DNA of 64,000 bases from Dyella sp. OK004. GTDB taxonomy: Bacteria; Pseudomonadota; Gammaproteobacteria; Xanthomonadales; Rhodanobacteraceae. The translations under genes were made by a program, and so were the position numbers. Below are positions 27,392 through 36,705 of the stretch, in pieces (position 1 is the stretch's first letter; every line of letters starts with the position of its first letter). Under the pieces are notes generated by a model. The model made no database searches, was not told the DNA's origin, and saw nothing but the letters and a program-made list of their open reading frames with translations. Where the stretch lies: NCBI RefSeq assembly GCF_900114495.1, contig NZ_FOZI01000004.1, positions 62,001-126,000 of the forward strand. The letters run 5' to 3'.

Positions 27392-28555
27392 TCAAGCAGC
27401 GTACTGGACACCGCCGACCCAGGTTTCCCGCACATAAAGGTCGTCATCGAGCACAGCAAAGTCCGCACGCTGCCCGGCAACGATGCGCCCCTGCTCGCGA
27501 TCCAGCCCCAGCCACGCGGCGGGATAACTGCTCGCCATGCGCGACGCTTCGGCTAGCGGCAACCCAACCATGTTCACCAAATTGCGCACACCGGTCGCCA
27601 TATCCAACGCGGAGCCCGCGAGCACGCCTTCGTCGCTCTGACAGATGCCGTCGCGGGCGACGATGGTCTGGCCATTGAGTACGTAGCTGGGATCGTCGGA
27701 GCCGACCGGCGGCATCGCGTCGGTGACGAGCACGCTCTTGCCGCGCGCCTTGGCGGCGATGGCGATGCGCAGGCTGACCGGATTCACATGGTGGCCGTCG
27801 ACGATCAGGCCACACCAGCTGTGCGGATCGTCGAGCGCGGCGCCGACCACGCCGGGGTCGCGGCTGCCAAGCGGGGTCATGGCGTTGAACAGGTGGGTGA
27901 AGCCACGCACGCCGGCATCGAGTGCGGCGCGGGTGGTGTCGTAGTCGGCGGCGGTGTGGCCGGCCACGACGATCACGCCGGCTTCGGCGAGCTGGCTGAT
28001 GGTTTCCAGTTCGACGCGCTCGGGGGCCAGGGTCATCATCACCACGCCGCGATGTTTGGCGGCGAGGGCGGCGATGTCGCGGGCGTCCGGTGCGCGGAAC
28101 AGGTTCATGTCGTGGATCCCCTTGCGCGCGGGCGCGAGGAAGGGGCCTTCCAGGTGGATGCCGAGGATGCCCGGCACGCCTTCGGCCATGGCCGCATCTA
28201 CGGCGGCGAGCGCGGCGTACATCACGTCGGCGGTATCGGTGATCAGTGTCGGCAGCAGGCCGGTGGTACCGAACTTGCGATGCGCGGCCGCGATGCCGCG
28301 CAGTGTGTCGACGGTGGGTGCGGCGTTGAACAGCAGGCCGCCGCCACCGTTGACCTGCACATCGATAAAGCCAGGCAACAGCAGTTTGCCTTGCAGGTCG
28401 TGCTGCTGTGCCGTGGTGACGCGCTTGTCGGCGGCAAGGGCGACGGCTTCGATGCGCTCGCCGCGCACCAGTACCGCCAGGTCGTCCTGCACACCGTGAT
28501 CGGTGAGGACGCGACCGTTGACCAGGGCAAGCGAGGGCTGTTCGGCATTCATCAC
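27392..28555 (-). CDS. nagA: N-acetylglucosamine-6-phosphate deacetylase
   Basis: Removes acetate from GlcNAc-6-P to give GlcN-6-P in the cytoplasm. The 387-residue amidohydrolase starts MMNAEQPSLALVNGRVLTD and shows LPGFIDVQVNGGGGLLFNA, LGIHLEGPFLAPARKGIHD, VAGHTAADYDTT, GFTHLFNAMTPL and the catalytic-Asp region VLVTDAMPPVGS. The length fits the family (about 380). Its start overlaps the nagB-II stop as ATGA. It is last in the minus-strand arm of the GlcNAc locus. Confidence 0.95.
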   Translation of the reverse strand: MMNAEQPSLALVNGRVLTDHGVQDDLAVLVRGERIEAVALAADKRVTTAQQHDLQGKLLLPGFIDVQVNGGGGLLFNAAPTVDTLRGIAAAHRKFGTTGLLPTLITDTADVMYAALAAVDAAMAEGVPGILGIHLEGPFLAPARKGIHDMNLFRAPDARDIAALAAKHRGVVMMTLAPERVELETISQLAEAGVIVVAGHTAADYDTTRAALDAGVRGFTHLFNAMTPLGSRDPGVVGAALDDPHSWCGLIVDGHHVNPVSLRIAIAAKARGKSVLVTDAMPPVGSDDPSYVLNGQTIVARDGICQSDEGVLAGSALDMATGVRNLVNMVGLPLAEASRMASSYPAAWLGLDREQGRIVAGQRADFAVLDDDLYVRETWVGGVQYAA

Positions 28556-29586
28556 ATGGTCTCCGTCACCTTGCGCAGATGCGGCGGCACGTCCGGGTCG
28601 TAGCCGCGCGCGAGCGCGAGCGCACTGGCGGCGCGATAGAAACTCTGCACGGCGAGCAGTGGCGTCACGATCGGATCGATGCCCGCCGGCAGCGGCAACG
28701 TGTCGGGCACGTCGACGCCCGGCGCGGCCACGAACACGCGGGCGCCGCGCGCGCGGAACTCGTTGGCGACGGCGATGGTGTTGTCGAGCGTGCCGTCGTC
28801 CTGGGCGAAGAACAGCACCGGGAAACCGTCACCGACCAGCGCCATCGGGCCGTGCTTTACTTCCGCGGCGCTGAATGCCTCGGCATGCAGGCCGCAGGTT
28901 TCCTTGAGCTTGAGTGCGACTTCCAGCGCGGCACCGAAGCCGTAGCCACGGCCCACCACGAACAGATTTTGCGTGTCGTAAAGGCCATCGACCAGCGCGC
29001 TCCAATCGCCGCCCCAACTCTTGCGCAGGTCGGCTGGCAGGCGCGCGACGGTGGCGTGCAGCGAGGCATCGTCGCTCCAGTGCGCGGTGAGCTGCAGGAT
29101 CGCGGCGAGGGTGGCGAGGTAACTCTTGGTCGCGGCCACGCTCATTTCCGGGCCGGCTTTCAGCGGGATCACCGTATCGGCCAGCGCGGCCAGCGGCGAG
29201 TCCTCCACATTGACCATCGCCAGCACCAGCGCGCCTGCGTCTTTCGCGGCCTGTGCGCTGCGCAGCAGATCGGGGCTCTTGCCCGACTGCGAGATGGCGA
29301 TGAACAGCGCGCCGTCGAGCTTGAGGTCGGCGTCGTAGATCGACGAGATCGATGGCGAGGCCGACGCGGTGATCAGGCCCAGCCGAGTCTCGAACACGTA
29401 CTTGGCATAAGCCGCCGCATGATCGGAACTGCCGCGCGCACAAGTGACGATGAATCGCGGCGGGTTGGCGCGCAGCCGTTCGCCGAGCGCTTTCAGCACG
29501 GCGTCGTTGTCGCGGAGCTGGCGCTCGACGACGTCGGCGGTCTCGTGGGCCTCGCGGAACATCAGGGTGTCACTGGCTTGCTTCAT
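28552..29586 (-). CDS. nagB-II: Glucosamine-6-phosphate deaminase, SIS-domain type (NagB-II)
   Basis: Converts GlcN-6-P to fructose-6-P and ammonia. The 344 residues are two SIS domains without the N-terminal glutaminase of GlmS: TCARGSSDHAAAYAKYVFET and AISQSGKSPDLLRSAQ in the first, GRGYGFGAALEVALKLKET and EVKHGPMALVGDGFPVLFF in the second, with the C-terminal HLRKVTETM. This replaces classical NagB in xanthomonads and Shewanella. Operon position between nagR and nagA supports the assignment over GlmS. Confidence 0.92.
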   Translation of the reverse strand: MKQASDTLMFREAHETADVVERQLRDNDAVLKALGERLRANPPRFIVTCARGSSDHAAAYAKYVFETRLGLITASASPSISSIYDADLKLDGALFIAISQSGKSPDLLRSAQAAKDAGALVLAMVNVEDSPLAALADTVIPLKAGPEMSVAATKSYLATLAAILQLTAHWSDDASLHATVARLPADLRKSWGGDWSALVDGLYDTQNLFVVGRGYGFGAALEVALKLKETCGLHAEAFSAAEVKHGPMALVGDGFPVLFFAQDDGTLDNTIAVANEFRARGARVFVAAPGVDVPDTLPLPAGIDPIVTPLLAVQSFYRAASALALARGYDPDVPPHLRKVTETM

Positions 29587-29628
29587 ATGTAGCGTTCTCG
29601 ATGCATGCGTGCCGCGGGGCGTGTGCCC

Positions 29629-30684
29629 TCAAGTTTTGCGCGGCGGAGTGTTGTTCTGCGGTGGGGCGGTAGAACCGCGCACCACCAGTTCGGGGATAAA
29701 ACATTCATTGGACGGCGCACCGTTCGGCTCGCTGCCCTCGCGCTGCAGGTCGGCCATTAGATGCAGCGCGGCATGGCGGCCGATCTCGCTGGTCGACTGG
29801 CGGGCGGTGGTCAGCGCCGGCCACGCCTGCTTGGAGAACGGGCTGTCCTCGAAGCCGGCAATGGAAAGATCCCACGGCACATCCAGTCCGCTGGAGCGCG
29901 CCGCGGCTAGCACGCCGGCCGCGATTTCGTCGTTGCTGCCGAAGATCGCGGTGGGCGGATCCTTCAGTGCGAGCAATTTGCGCGCGCCGCGGAAACCGTC
30001 GTCGAACGCGTAGCGGCCCGGCAGCACCAGCTTCTTGTCGAGCGCAATGCCGTAATCCTTCAGCGCATTGGCATAACCCTGATAGCGCTCAGGACTCGAA
30101 CGGTGATGCGGTTCGCCCCACAGGAAACCAATGCGCTTGTGGCCGAGCTGGATCAGATGTTCGGTGATCGCATAGGCCGCGCTGCGGTCATCCACGTAGA
30201 CGCAGGGCGAGCCGTCATGTGGATCCTCGCGCGAAGAAATGATGCGCACGAAGCTGATGCCTTCCTTCATCAGCGTAGCCACCAGATCCGCCTGTTCCGA
30301 CATCGGCGGCGCCAGCACCAGGCCAGCGAGACGGTTGCGCTCCACCAGCGAGCACAGCTCGTTGGCGAGGCCGGGCGACGTGGCGTCGCAAGGGTGGATC
30401 TGCAAACCGAAGCCACGCTCGCGGCATGCCGACAGCACACCGTCTTGCATGCTGATCACGTAATGCGCGTTCGGGTTGTCGTAGACCAGGCCGATGGCGT
30501 AGGCGTGCGTGCTGCGCAGGCCGCGCGCGGAGGGGTTGGGCTGGTAGCCCAGTGCCTCAATCGCACGCTCCACTTTTTCGCGCGTGTCGGTACGCACCGA
30601 GGCTTCCCGGTTGATCACGCGGGAGACCGTTTTCAGCGAGACGCCGGACGACTTGGCGACGTCCTTGATGGTGGGGTTGCGCAA
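29629..30684 (-). CDS. nagR: LacI-family repressor of GlcNAc utilisation
   Basis: A 351-residue LacI/GalR regulator. The N-terminal helix-turn-helix (TIKDVAKSSGVSLKTVSR) is followed by the hinge helix NPSARGLRS and a periplasmic-binding-type sensor domain with FGSNDEIAAGVLAAARSSGL. I chose the TTG start at 30684 (reads LRNPTIKDVAK) because GGAG lies nine bases upstream and the helix-turn-helix then starts at residue 4; an ATG at 30753 would add 23 unusual residues. The probable ligand is GlcNAc-6-P or a related sugar phosphate, inferred from the neighbours. Probable targets are the two palindromes in the nagP-nagK control region. Confidence 0.88.
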   Translation of the reverse strand: MRNPTIKDVAKSSGVSLKTVSRVINREASVRTDTREKVERAIEALGYQPNPSARGLRSTHAYAIGLVYDNPNAHYVISMQDGVLSACRERGFGLQIHPCDATSPGLANELCSLVERNRLAGLVLAPPMSEQADLVATLMKEGISFVRIISSREDPHDGSPCVYVDDRSAAYAITEHLIQLGHKRIGFLWGEPHHRSSPERYQGYANALKDYGIALDKKLVLPGRYAFDDGFRGARKLLALKDPPTAIFGSNDEIAAGVLAAARSSGLDVPWDLSIAGFEDSPFSKQAWPALTTARQSTSEIGRHAALHLMADLQREGSEPNGAPSNECFIPELVVRGSTAPPQNNTPPRKT

Positions 30685-30756
30685 CGCGGGAAACTCCGGA
30701 GAAACGGTAGGCCATCGTAGCCCAGCGGATCGGGCGGGTGGTTGCGGGGCCATGAC

Positions 30757-30782
30757 GCGGGGCCATAACGATCAGGCCCCGC
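30757..30782 (-). terminator. Hairpin after nagP
   Basis: GCGGGGCC and GGCCCCGC form a perfect 8-bp stem with a 10-base loop directly after the nagP stop and before nagR. It has no U-run. It may protect the nagP message or reduce read-through into nagR. Confidence 0.5.
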
Positions 30783-30793
30783 CAAAGCCCCTA

Positions 30794-32083
30794 TCAATGA
30801 GCGTGCTGGCCCACCCGATGGCCGCGCAGTCCGTAGAAAAGGATGTACAGGTAACAAGGAATCATCAGCGCCATGAAGACCAGCTGGAAATCGAAGTACT
30901 GCTTCAGGTGCACGAAGGCTTGCGGAATCAGCGCGCCGCCGGCGATGCCCATGATCAGCAAGGCCGAACCCGCTTCGGTGTGACGGCCCAGGCCCTTGAT
31001 CGCGAGCGGGAAGATCGCCGGCCACATCATCGCGTTGGCGAAACCGAGTGCCGCCACAAAAGCCACCGAGGCATAGCCGTGGGTGACGTAGGCGCCGAGC
31101 GTAAACAGCACGCCGAGCACCGCCGACACCGCCAGGTAGGCCTGCTGCGAAATCACTTTGGGGATCAGCACCAGCCCGGCCACGTAGCCGGCGAGCATGG
31201 CGATCAGCGTGTAGGAGGTGAAATGCTTGGTCGCGTCTAGCGGTAGGTCGAAGCCGCGGCCGTAGGTGCCGATCGCATCGCCCGCCATCACCTCGACCCC
31301 GACGTAGACGAACAGGCAGACCACGCCCAGCCACAGGTGAGGAAAGCTGAAGATGCTGCCGTCGCCATGGCCGATCTCGGCTTCTGCATTGGCGCCGGAG
31401 GGCTTCACTTCTGGCAGCGCCGAGCGAACCACCCACACCGCCAGCAGCACCAGCAGGCCGGCCATGACCATGTACGGCATATGCACCTTGGCGGCGAAGG
31501 TATTGAGCAGCGCATCGCGCGCTTCGGCGCTCGGTGCTGCTTTCACTTGCTGGTCGAAGGTGTCGATGCCGTTGAGCACCAGCCAACCGAACACCACTGG
31601 TGCCAGCGCACCGGCCACCTTGTTGCAGATACCCATGAAAGCGATGCGCTGCGCCGCGCTGTCGATCGGGCCAAGAATACTGATGTATGGATTGGAGGCG
31701 GTCTGCAGCAGCGAAAGGCCGGCGCCGATCACGAACAGCCCGGTGAGCGCACCCGGATACACGCGCATGGTCACGAACTGCCCGAACAGCACCGCACCCA
31801 GCGCCATCACAAACAGCCCGAGCGCCATGCCTTTCTTCATGCCAGTGCGGCGCAGTACCCAGGACGAGGGCAGGGCCAGGAAGAAGTAGGAGAGATAGAA
31901 CGCCATCGGCACTAGGAAGGCGTTGACGTCATCCAGGTCGAAAGCCAGCTTGACGAAGGTGATCAGCGGCCCGTTGAGCCAGGTGACAAAACCGAAAATG
32001 AAAAACAGCACGCCGATGATCAGCATCGGCAGCATGCTGCTCGACGTTGGCGTCTCGCCGGCGGCAAGCGTTGTGGACGACAT
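30794..32083 (-). CDS. nagP: N-acetylglucosamine inner membrane transporter (MFS, FucP-like)
   Basis: A 429-residue permease with about 12 transmembrane helices, of the FucP/glucose-galactose MFS subfamily. Features are FGFVTWLNGPLITFVK in helix 1, LLQTASNPYISILGP between helices, and GFANAMMWPAIFPLAIKGLG in the C-terminal half. It would move GlcNAc across the inner membrane by proton symport; phosphorylation then falls to the kinase encoded divergently. The start MSSTTLAAGE has GGGGAG eight bases upstream; an ATG 15 codons earlier lacks such a site. First gene of the minus arm. Confidence 0.88.
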   Translation of the reverse strand: MSSTTLAAGETPTSSSMLPMLIIGVLFFIFGFVTWLNGPLITFVKLAFDLDDVNAFLVPMAFYLSYFFLALPSSWVLRRTGMKKGMALGLFVMALGAVLFGQFVTMRVYPGALTGLFVIGAGLSLLQTASNPYISILGPIDSAAQRIAFMGICNKVAGALAPVVFGWLVLNGIDTFDQQVKAAPSAEARDALLNTFAAKVHMPYMVMAGLLVLLAVWVVRSALPEVKPSGANAEAEIGHGDGSIFSFPHLWLGVVCLFVYVGVEVMAGDAIGTYGRGFDLPLDATKHFTSYTLIAMLAGYVAGLVLIPKVISQQAYLAVSAVLGVLFTLGAYVTHGYASVAFVAALGFANAMMWPAIFPLAIKGLGRHTEAGSALLIMGIAGGALIPQAFVHLKQYFDFQLVFMALMIPCYLYILFYGLRGHRVGQHAH

Positions 32084-32195
32084 ACCTAACTCCCCGAGTG
32101 TTCTTGTGGGCTGCCCCGAAGTGGCCATTCTGGCGCTGTTTTCGTGGTGCCTGTTGCCGACGAACGGCCCGCTGGCCGCGTCGCCCCCGGATCGA

Positions 32196-32225
32196 TTTAT
32201 CCGCGCTAACTAGCAACGTTGTCAA
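32196..32225 (-). promoter_or_regulatory. nagP promoter with LacI-type operator over the -35 box
   Basis: Minus-strand TTGACA (32220-32225), an 18-base spacer and GATAAA (32196-32201). A palindrome-like operator (TGACAACGTTGCTA on this strand, 32211-32224) overlaps the -35 box; it matches the perfect operator at 32457 except in the outer bases of one arm. Confidence 0.75.
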
Positions 32226-32455
32226 TTGCCATGACCCATTGGACATTCCGGGACCCATGCCTTTCGACACGGTCCGGCCCATCCTGTGGGTACCCGTGGC
32301 GCAGCGCGGCAAACCCGCATTGAAGCTGGCAAAAACCGTGCTAACCGGCTTTCCAGCGGGCTTTGACGAGGTTTTCACAAACGCAGCTTCTTGCCCTCTA
32401 GGGAGGGTTTGCTGCGCTGCGAAAAGTCCGGGCAGCGACTAGGAAATTTGACCAG

Positions 32456-32484
32456 TTGACAACGTTGTCATCCGTTACCAGACT
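32456..32484 (+). promoter_or_regulatory. nagK promoter with perfect LacI-type operator over the -35 box
   Basis: TTGACA (32456-32461), a 17-base spacer and CAGACT (32479-32484, weak). The perfect 14-base palindrome TGACAACGTTGTCA (32457-32470) overlaps the -35 box, with the central CG typical of LacI/GalR operators. With the nagP operator 246 bases away it frames the divergent control region 32084-32559, in which nothing else was recognised. Confidence 0.78.
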
Positions 32485-32559
32485 CCGGCCGAAATCGGGG
32501 GCTGTTTGACAACAGCATGACGTCCGCATGACGGCGTCCACATTGAGAGGGGAGAGGTT

Positions 32560-33606
32560 GTGGCGGAACTGGCCAACCACGGCAGCGTGCAGAAGGGCGC
32601 ATTAGAGCCTTTCCTGGCGGCGGACGTCGGCGGCACCCACGCGCGCATCGGGCTGGTAAGCCAGCACCCGGACGGCGCGCGCCCGGTCACGGTGCTGCAG
32701 TACCACCGCTATGCCTGCGCGGAATGGCCCAGCCTCACTGCGGTCCTCAAGGATTTCGTCAGCCAGCTCGGCAACGCGGTGCATGTGGATCGCTGCGCCG
32801 TCGCCAGCGCCGGCTATGTGCTGGGCGACGCTATCGTCAACGACAACCTGCCCTGGCCGGTGTCGATCCGCGATATTCGCGACAGCCTCGGCATCCATCA
32901 GCTGGCGGTGATCAACGACTTCGAAGCGGTGGCTTATGCCACCCAGTTCCTGGCCCAGGCTGACACCGCGCCGGTGATCGAGGCCGAAGGCCCGGCCGCG
33001 AACGGTCCGGTGCTGGTGATGGGGCCGGGTACTGGCCTGGGTTCGGCGGTGCTGTTGCCGGGCAAGCCGCACGCCACCGTGCTGGCCACCGAAGCGGGCC
33101 AGATCGCACTGTCGCCCGGCAACGAGCGCGAGATCGCGATCCTGCGCGAGCTGGCGAAAGAGCGTGCCTATGTGTCTTTCGAGCACGCGCTGTCTGGCCC
33201 GGGTCTGCTCAATCTCTATCGCGCCATCAGCACCCTGCGCGGTAGCGCGGCAACGCTGGCGCGTCCGAGCGATGTGACGCGCGCCGCGCTGGAGCGCAGC
33301 GACGAGGCCGCGGTCGAGGCGCTCGAGGTGTTCTGCGGTCTGCTCGGCAGTTTCGTCGGCGATCTCACTTTGCTGTACGGCGCGCGCGGCGGCGTGTTTC
33401 TCGCCGGCGGCATCCTGCCGCAGATCCGCGACGTGCTGATCACCAGTTCGTTCAAACAGCGCTTTTTCAACAAGGGGGTGATGCGTGCCTTCTTGCAGCA
33501 GGTTCCCGTTCGCCTGATGGAGCACGGCCAGCTCGGCGTGATCGGCGCGGCCGGCATGTATCTGGACGGGTACAGCACCCCGCCGGGAGACAGCACCACG
33601 CAGTAG
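32560..33606 (+). CDS. nagK: Glucokinase-family N-acetylglucosamine kinase
   Basis: A 348-residue sugar kinase of the glucokinase (Glk) family, expected to phosphorylate GlcNAc, possibly also glucose, at C6 after NagP uptake. Motifs: AADVGGTHARIGLV (phosphate 1), VINDFEAVAYATQFL with catalytic Asp, GPGTGLGSAVLLP, TEAGQIALSPGN and GGVFLAGGILPQI. Start codon GTG, preceded by GAGAGGGGAGAGG. No cytoplasmic kinase other than this is in the locus. In Xanthomonas the same position holds NagK type II genes of this family; the substrate is inferred from context. Confidence 0.85.
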   Translation: MAELANHGSVQKGALEPFLAADVGGTHARIGLVSQHPDGARPVTVLQYHRYACAEWPSLTAVLKDFVSQLGNAVHVDRCAVASAGYVLGDAIVNDNLPWPVSIRDIRDSLGIHQLAVINDFEAVAYATQFLAQADTAPVIEAEGPAANGPVLVMGPGTGLGSAVLLPGKPHATVLATEAGQIALSPGNEREIAILRELAKERAYVSFEHALSGPGLLNLYRAISTLRGSAATLARPSDVTRAALERSDEAAVEALEVFCGLLGSFVGDLTLLYGARGGVFLAGGILPQIRDVLITSSFKQRFFNKGVMRAFLQQVPVRLMEHGQLGVIGAAGMYLDGYSTPPGDSTTQ

Positions 33607-33718
33607 TCATCGATGGACTCAGCAGCATCCAGGAGCAGGGCCCCCGCCCCGCCAGTCACGCCGCCATGGATCCCCCACGAGGTTCCCCGGCGGTCAAGCC
33701 TTTTGAGGGAGTAAGCAC

Positions 33719-36436
33719 ATGTCACATCGCAGAACTTTGCTCGCCGCGAGCATCATCGCCAGCCTCTGTATGGTCGGGGCGGTGCATGCACAGGACAGCA
33801 CACAGAACACCAAGCCGAAGAGCGCGGAAGAGGCCAAGGCCACCGAGCTGCAGGCCGTCACCGTCACCGGCATCCGCGCCAGCTTGCAGCAGTCGCTCGA
33901 CACCAAGCGCAACGCCGACGCCGTGATCGAAGCGGTTACCGCTGAAGACATCGGCAAGTTCCCCAACACCAATGTCGCGGAAGCCATGGCCCTGATCCCG
34001 GGCGTGACCATCGACCGCCAGTTCGGCCAGGGCGACCGCGTCAGCATCGACGGCACCGATCCCAGCCTCAACCTGACCTTCCTCAACGGCCAGCCGATTT
34101 CGCAGACCCCGTGGCAGTACGGAGCACAGCCGAACCGCGGCTTCGACTTCACCATGCTGGCGCCGGAAGTGGTCGGCCGCCTCGAGGTGTACAAGAGCCC
34201 CGAAGCCCGCCTGCCGGAAGGCAGCCTGGGCGGCACCATTTTGCTGCACACCTTGCAGCCGCTCGACCTGCCGGCCAACACGCTGCGCGGTTCGTTCGGC
34301 ATTAACTACAACGATCAGGCCAGCAAGCAGCGTCCGTCCGCCTCGGTGCTGTACAGCTGGAGAAATGATGCCAAGACCTTCGGCATCATCGCTTCGGCGC
34401 AGCACTTCGAAGAGAAGATCGACCGTCAAGGCATCGAGATCTTCGGCTATCACCCGGTCTCCGACTACGCCAGCAGCCCCGCGGTTGCCGCCGGCATCGC
34501 CAACGGTTCGCTCAACCCGAACGCGAAGGTGCCGGACGAAATCAACTCGGCCTACTTCCAGCAGACCCGCAAGCGCGACACCGTCACGCTGGGCGCACAG
34601 TTCAAGCCGAACGAGCATTGGGACATCGATTTCAACAGCCTGTTCGTTCGCGAGAACTTCAACAACTGGAATCAGTCGCTGTATCCGTTCACGCACGCCA
34701 CGCCGGGACAGATCACCAGCTTCAACCAGGGCGGCAACGGCATCGTGACCGGCGGCCACGTCTGCGGCAAAACCGACGACCCGACCTGCCCGGACATCGC
34801 GCAGGGCACCTTCGACAGCAACATCCGCAAGTCGGTGGTGAAGACCACGGCGTTCGATCTCAAGTCCACCTACCACGGTGACGGCTGGAGCATCGGCGGC
34901 GCGGCTGGCTACAGCAAGGCAGACAACAACGACATGTCGCAGGTGGCAATGGAGCCGGTGTACGGCGGCGGCTACACCTGGGATATCCGCAAGGGCTTCT
35001 CGTTCGACAGCCCGGCGGCGGCCCGCAATCCGGCTAACTGGCACATGGGCGACACCCCGGGACTCGGCGGCTGGCCGGGCAACTATGGTGTGTTCAAGGC
35101 CAGCGCGAAGGATGAGTACGCGCAGCTCGACTTCACCAAGGACTTCGACGGCTTCGTCAACACCTTGCTCATCGGTGCGCGCTACAACCGCCACGAAGAG
35201 AGCATGGAGCAGCACGTCTACGGCCCCAACGGAACCATCTCGCTGGCCAACCTCGGCACCCTGGGCTACACCAATACGCTCAGCGACTTCTCCGGCATGA
35301 TGGATGGCGCCAAGAACCACGTGCAGCCCGATCCGGCCAAGGAATGGGCGTGGGTGCGTGCCACCAACGGCGGCAACAACGATCCGGGTTCGTTCGTCAA
35401 CGGCACCTGGAAGATCGTCGAGAAGACCACCGCGGCCTATGCGCAGATCGACTTCGGCTCGGGTCCGTTCCGCGGCAACCTCGGCGGCCGTTACGTGCAC
35501 ACCGTTGACGACGCCAGCGGCTACAACTACAGCGGCGTGCCGATTTACCCGCCGCCGTCCAGCTGGTACCAGACGGTTTCGACCACGCACAACGATTTCC
35601 TGCCGTCGCTGAATCTGTCGTATGACGTGACTGACTCCATCGTGCTGCGTTTCGCCGCTGCCAAGGTGATCTCCCGCGCGCCGTACAACATGCAGGTAAA
35701 CAATCTGTTCCTCAACGACTCGGTGCTGACCGGCTCGGGCGGCAACGCCAAGCTCAATCCGTACAAGTCGAACAACTACTCGGTGTCCGCGGAGTGGTAC
35801 TTCGCGCCGCAGTCGGTGCTGGCCTTGACCGGTTTCTACAAGGACATCAGCAACTACATCTTCATCAACTCCGCGATCGAGCAGCACTACAACTCGGCCA
35901 AGGACAACGATCCGGCCACCTTCGCCAAGCAGGTCACGCAGGGTCTGTGCACGGCCGACGGTTTCTGCGGCTACTCGGTGAGCCGTCCGCGCGACACCGG
36001 TGCGGGCAAGGTGAAGGGTTTCAGCGTGAGCTATCAGCAGCCGCTGTTCGACACCGGTTTCGGCCTGGTGGCCAACTACACCTATGCCGACGCCACGCTC
36101 GCCAGCGGCGGCGCGCTGCCGTACAGCTCGAAGAACTCGTACTCGCTGAGTCCGTACTACGAGAAGGGTCCGTTCAGCGCACGCCTCACTTACAACTGGC
36201 GCAGCAGCTACCTCGCCGGTGGCTACATCGCCGGCGCGCCGCCGGCCACCACTGGCAGCTACAAGGATCTGGGTGGATCGCTCGGCTACAAGCTGACCGA
36301 CAACATTTCGTTGTCGCTGGACGCAATGAATCTGCTCAATTCCAAGTACACCCAGTACCTGGGGACCAAGGATCTGCCGGTTGCCGAATACACGACGGGC
36401 CGCCGCTACATGGCCACCGTCCACGTGAATCTGTAA
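33719..36436 (+). CDS. TonB-dependent receptor, Xanthomonas/Caulobacter type
   Basis: A 905-residue outer membrane receptor for energised uptake, probably of chitooligosaccharides or GlcNAc. Signal peptide at residues 1-25 (ending VHAQ), a TonB-box-like VTVTGIRASLQQSL near 47, a plug domain with ITAEDIG-like VTAEDIGKFPNTNVAEAM and GGTILLHTLQPLDLP, then a beta-barrel ending YMATVHVNL. It ends in Leu rather than the common Phe. GAGGGAG precedes the ATG. The plug contains the ILLHT...-type segment seen in the TonB-Xanth-Caul family. Substrate assigned only by position between nagK and a GH20 gene. Confidence 0.87.
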   Translation: MSHRRTLLAASIIASLCMVGAVHAQDSTQNTKPKSAEEAKATELQAVTVTGIRASLQQSLDTKRNADAVIEAVTAEDIGKFPNTNVAEAMALIPGVTIDRQFGQGDRVSIDGTDPSLNLTFLNGQPISQTPWQYGAQPNRGFDFTMLAPEVVGRLEVYKSPEARLPEGSLGGTILLHTLQPLDLPANTLRGSFGINYNDQASKQRPSASVLYSWRNDAKTFGIIASAQHFEEKIDRQGIEIFGYHPVSDYASSPAVAAGIANGSLNPNAKVPDEINSAYFQQTRKRDTVTLGAQFKPNEHWDIDFNSLFVRENFNNWNQSLYPFTHATPGQITSFNQGGNGIVTGGHVCGKTDDPTCPDIAQGTFDSNIRKSVVKTTAFDLKSTYHGDGWSIGGAAGYSKADNNDMSQVAMEPVYGGGYTWDIRKGFSFDSPAAARNPANWHMGDTPGLGGWPGNYGVFKASAKDEYAQLDFTKDFDGFVNTLLIGARYNRHEESMEQHVYGPNGTISLANLGTLGYTNTLSDFSGMMDGAKNHVQPDPAKEWAWVRATNGGNNDPGSFVNGTWKIVEKTTAAYAQIDFGSGPFRGNLGGRYVHTVDDASGYNYSGVPIYPPPSSWYQTVSTTHNDFLPSLNLSYDVTDSIVLRFAAAKVISRAPYNMQVNNLFLNDSVLTGSGGNAKLNPYKSNNYSVSAEWYFAPQSVLALTGFYKDISNYIFINSAIEQHYNSAKDNDPATFAKQVTQGLCTADGFCGYSVSRPRDTGAGKVKGFSVSYQQPLFDTGFGLVANYTYADATLASGGALPYSSKNSYSLSPYYEKGPFSARLTYNWRSSYLAGGYIAGAPPATTGSYKDLGGSLGYKLTDNISLSLDAMNLLNSKYTQYLGTKDLPVAEYTTGRRYMATVHVNL

Positions 36437-36705
36437 GCGCAGGTACTGAAAAACGCGCGAGGCCAGGGACGGCCTTGCGTGATTCGAGAGGGGGCGGGCG
36501 GTAAGGCTTCCGACGAGTCTGGAGCGGTTGCACGGAAGGTTCGGCTAGGCATCACCGCGTTCCGTCGTGTGTCCTTGGGAGGGGAGCGGCGGACATGCAA
36601 AAACCCGTCATCGGAGATCGAAGGCGGGCGGCAATACGGTCAGAGCAAGACAGGCAGGACGCCCAACCATCCGCCATTCCAACGCGCCTCTGAGGGGGGG
36701 ACACC

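Noticed and set aside
33722-36424. A 900-codon open frame antisense to the first GlcNAc-locus TonB receptor
   Set aside because: It mirrors the receptor almost exactly, is Arg/Val/His-rich without motifs, and lacks a ribosome site. High GC and codon bias make such antisense frames common.
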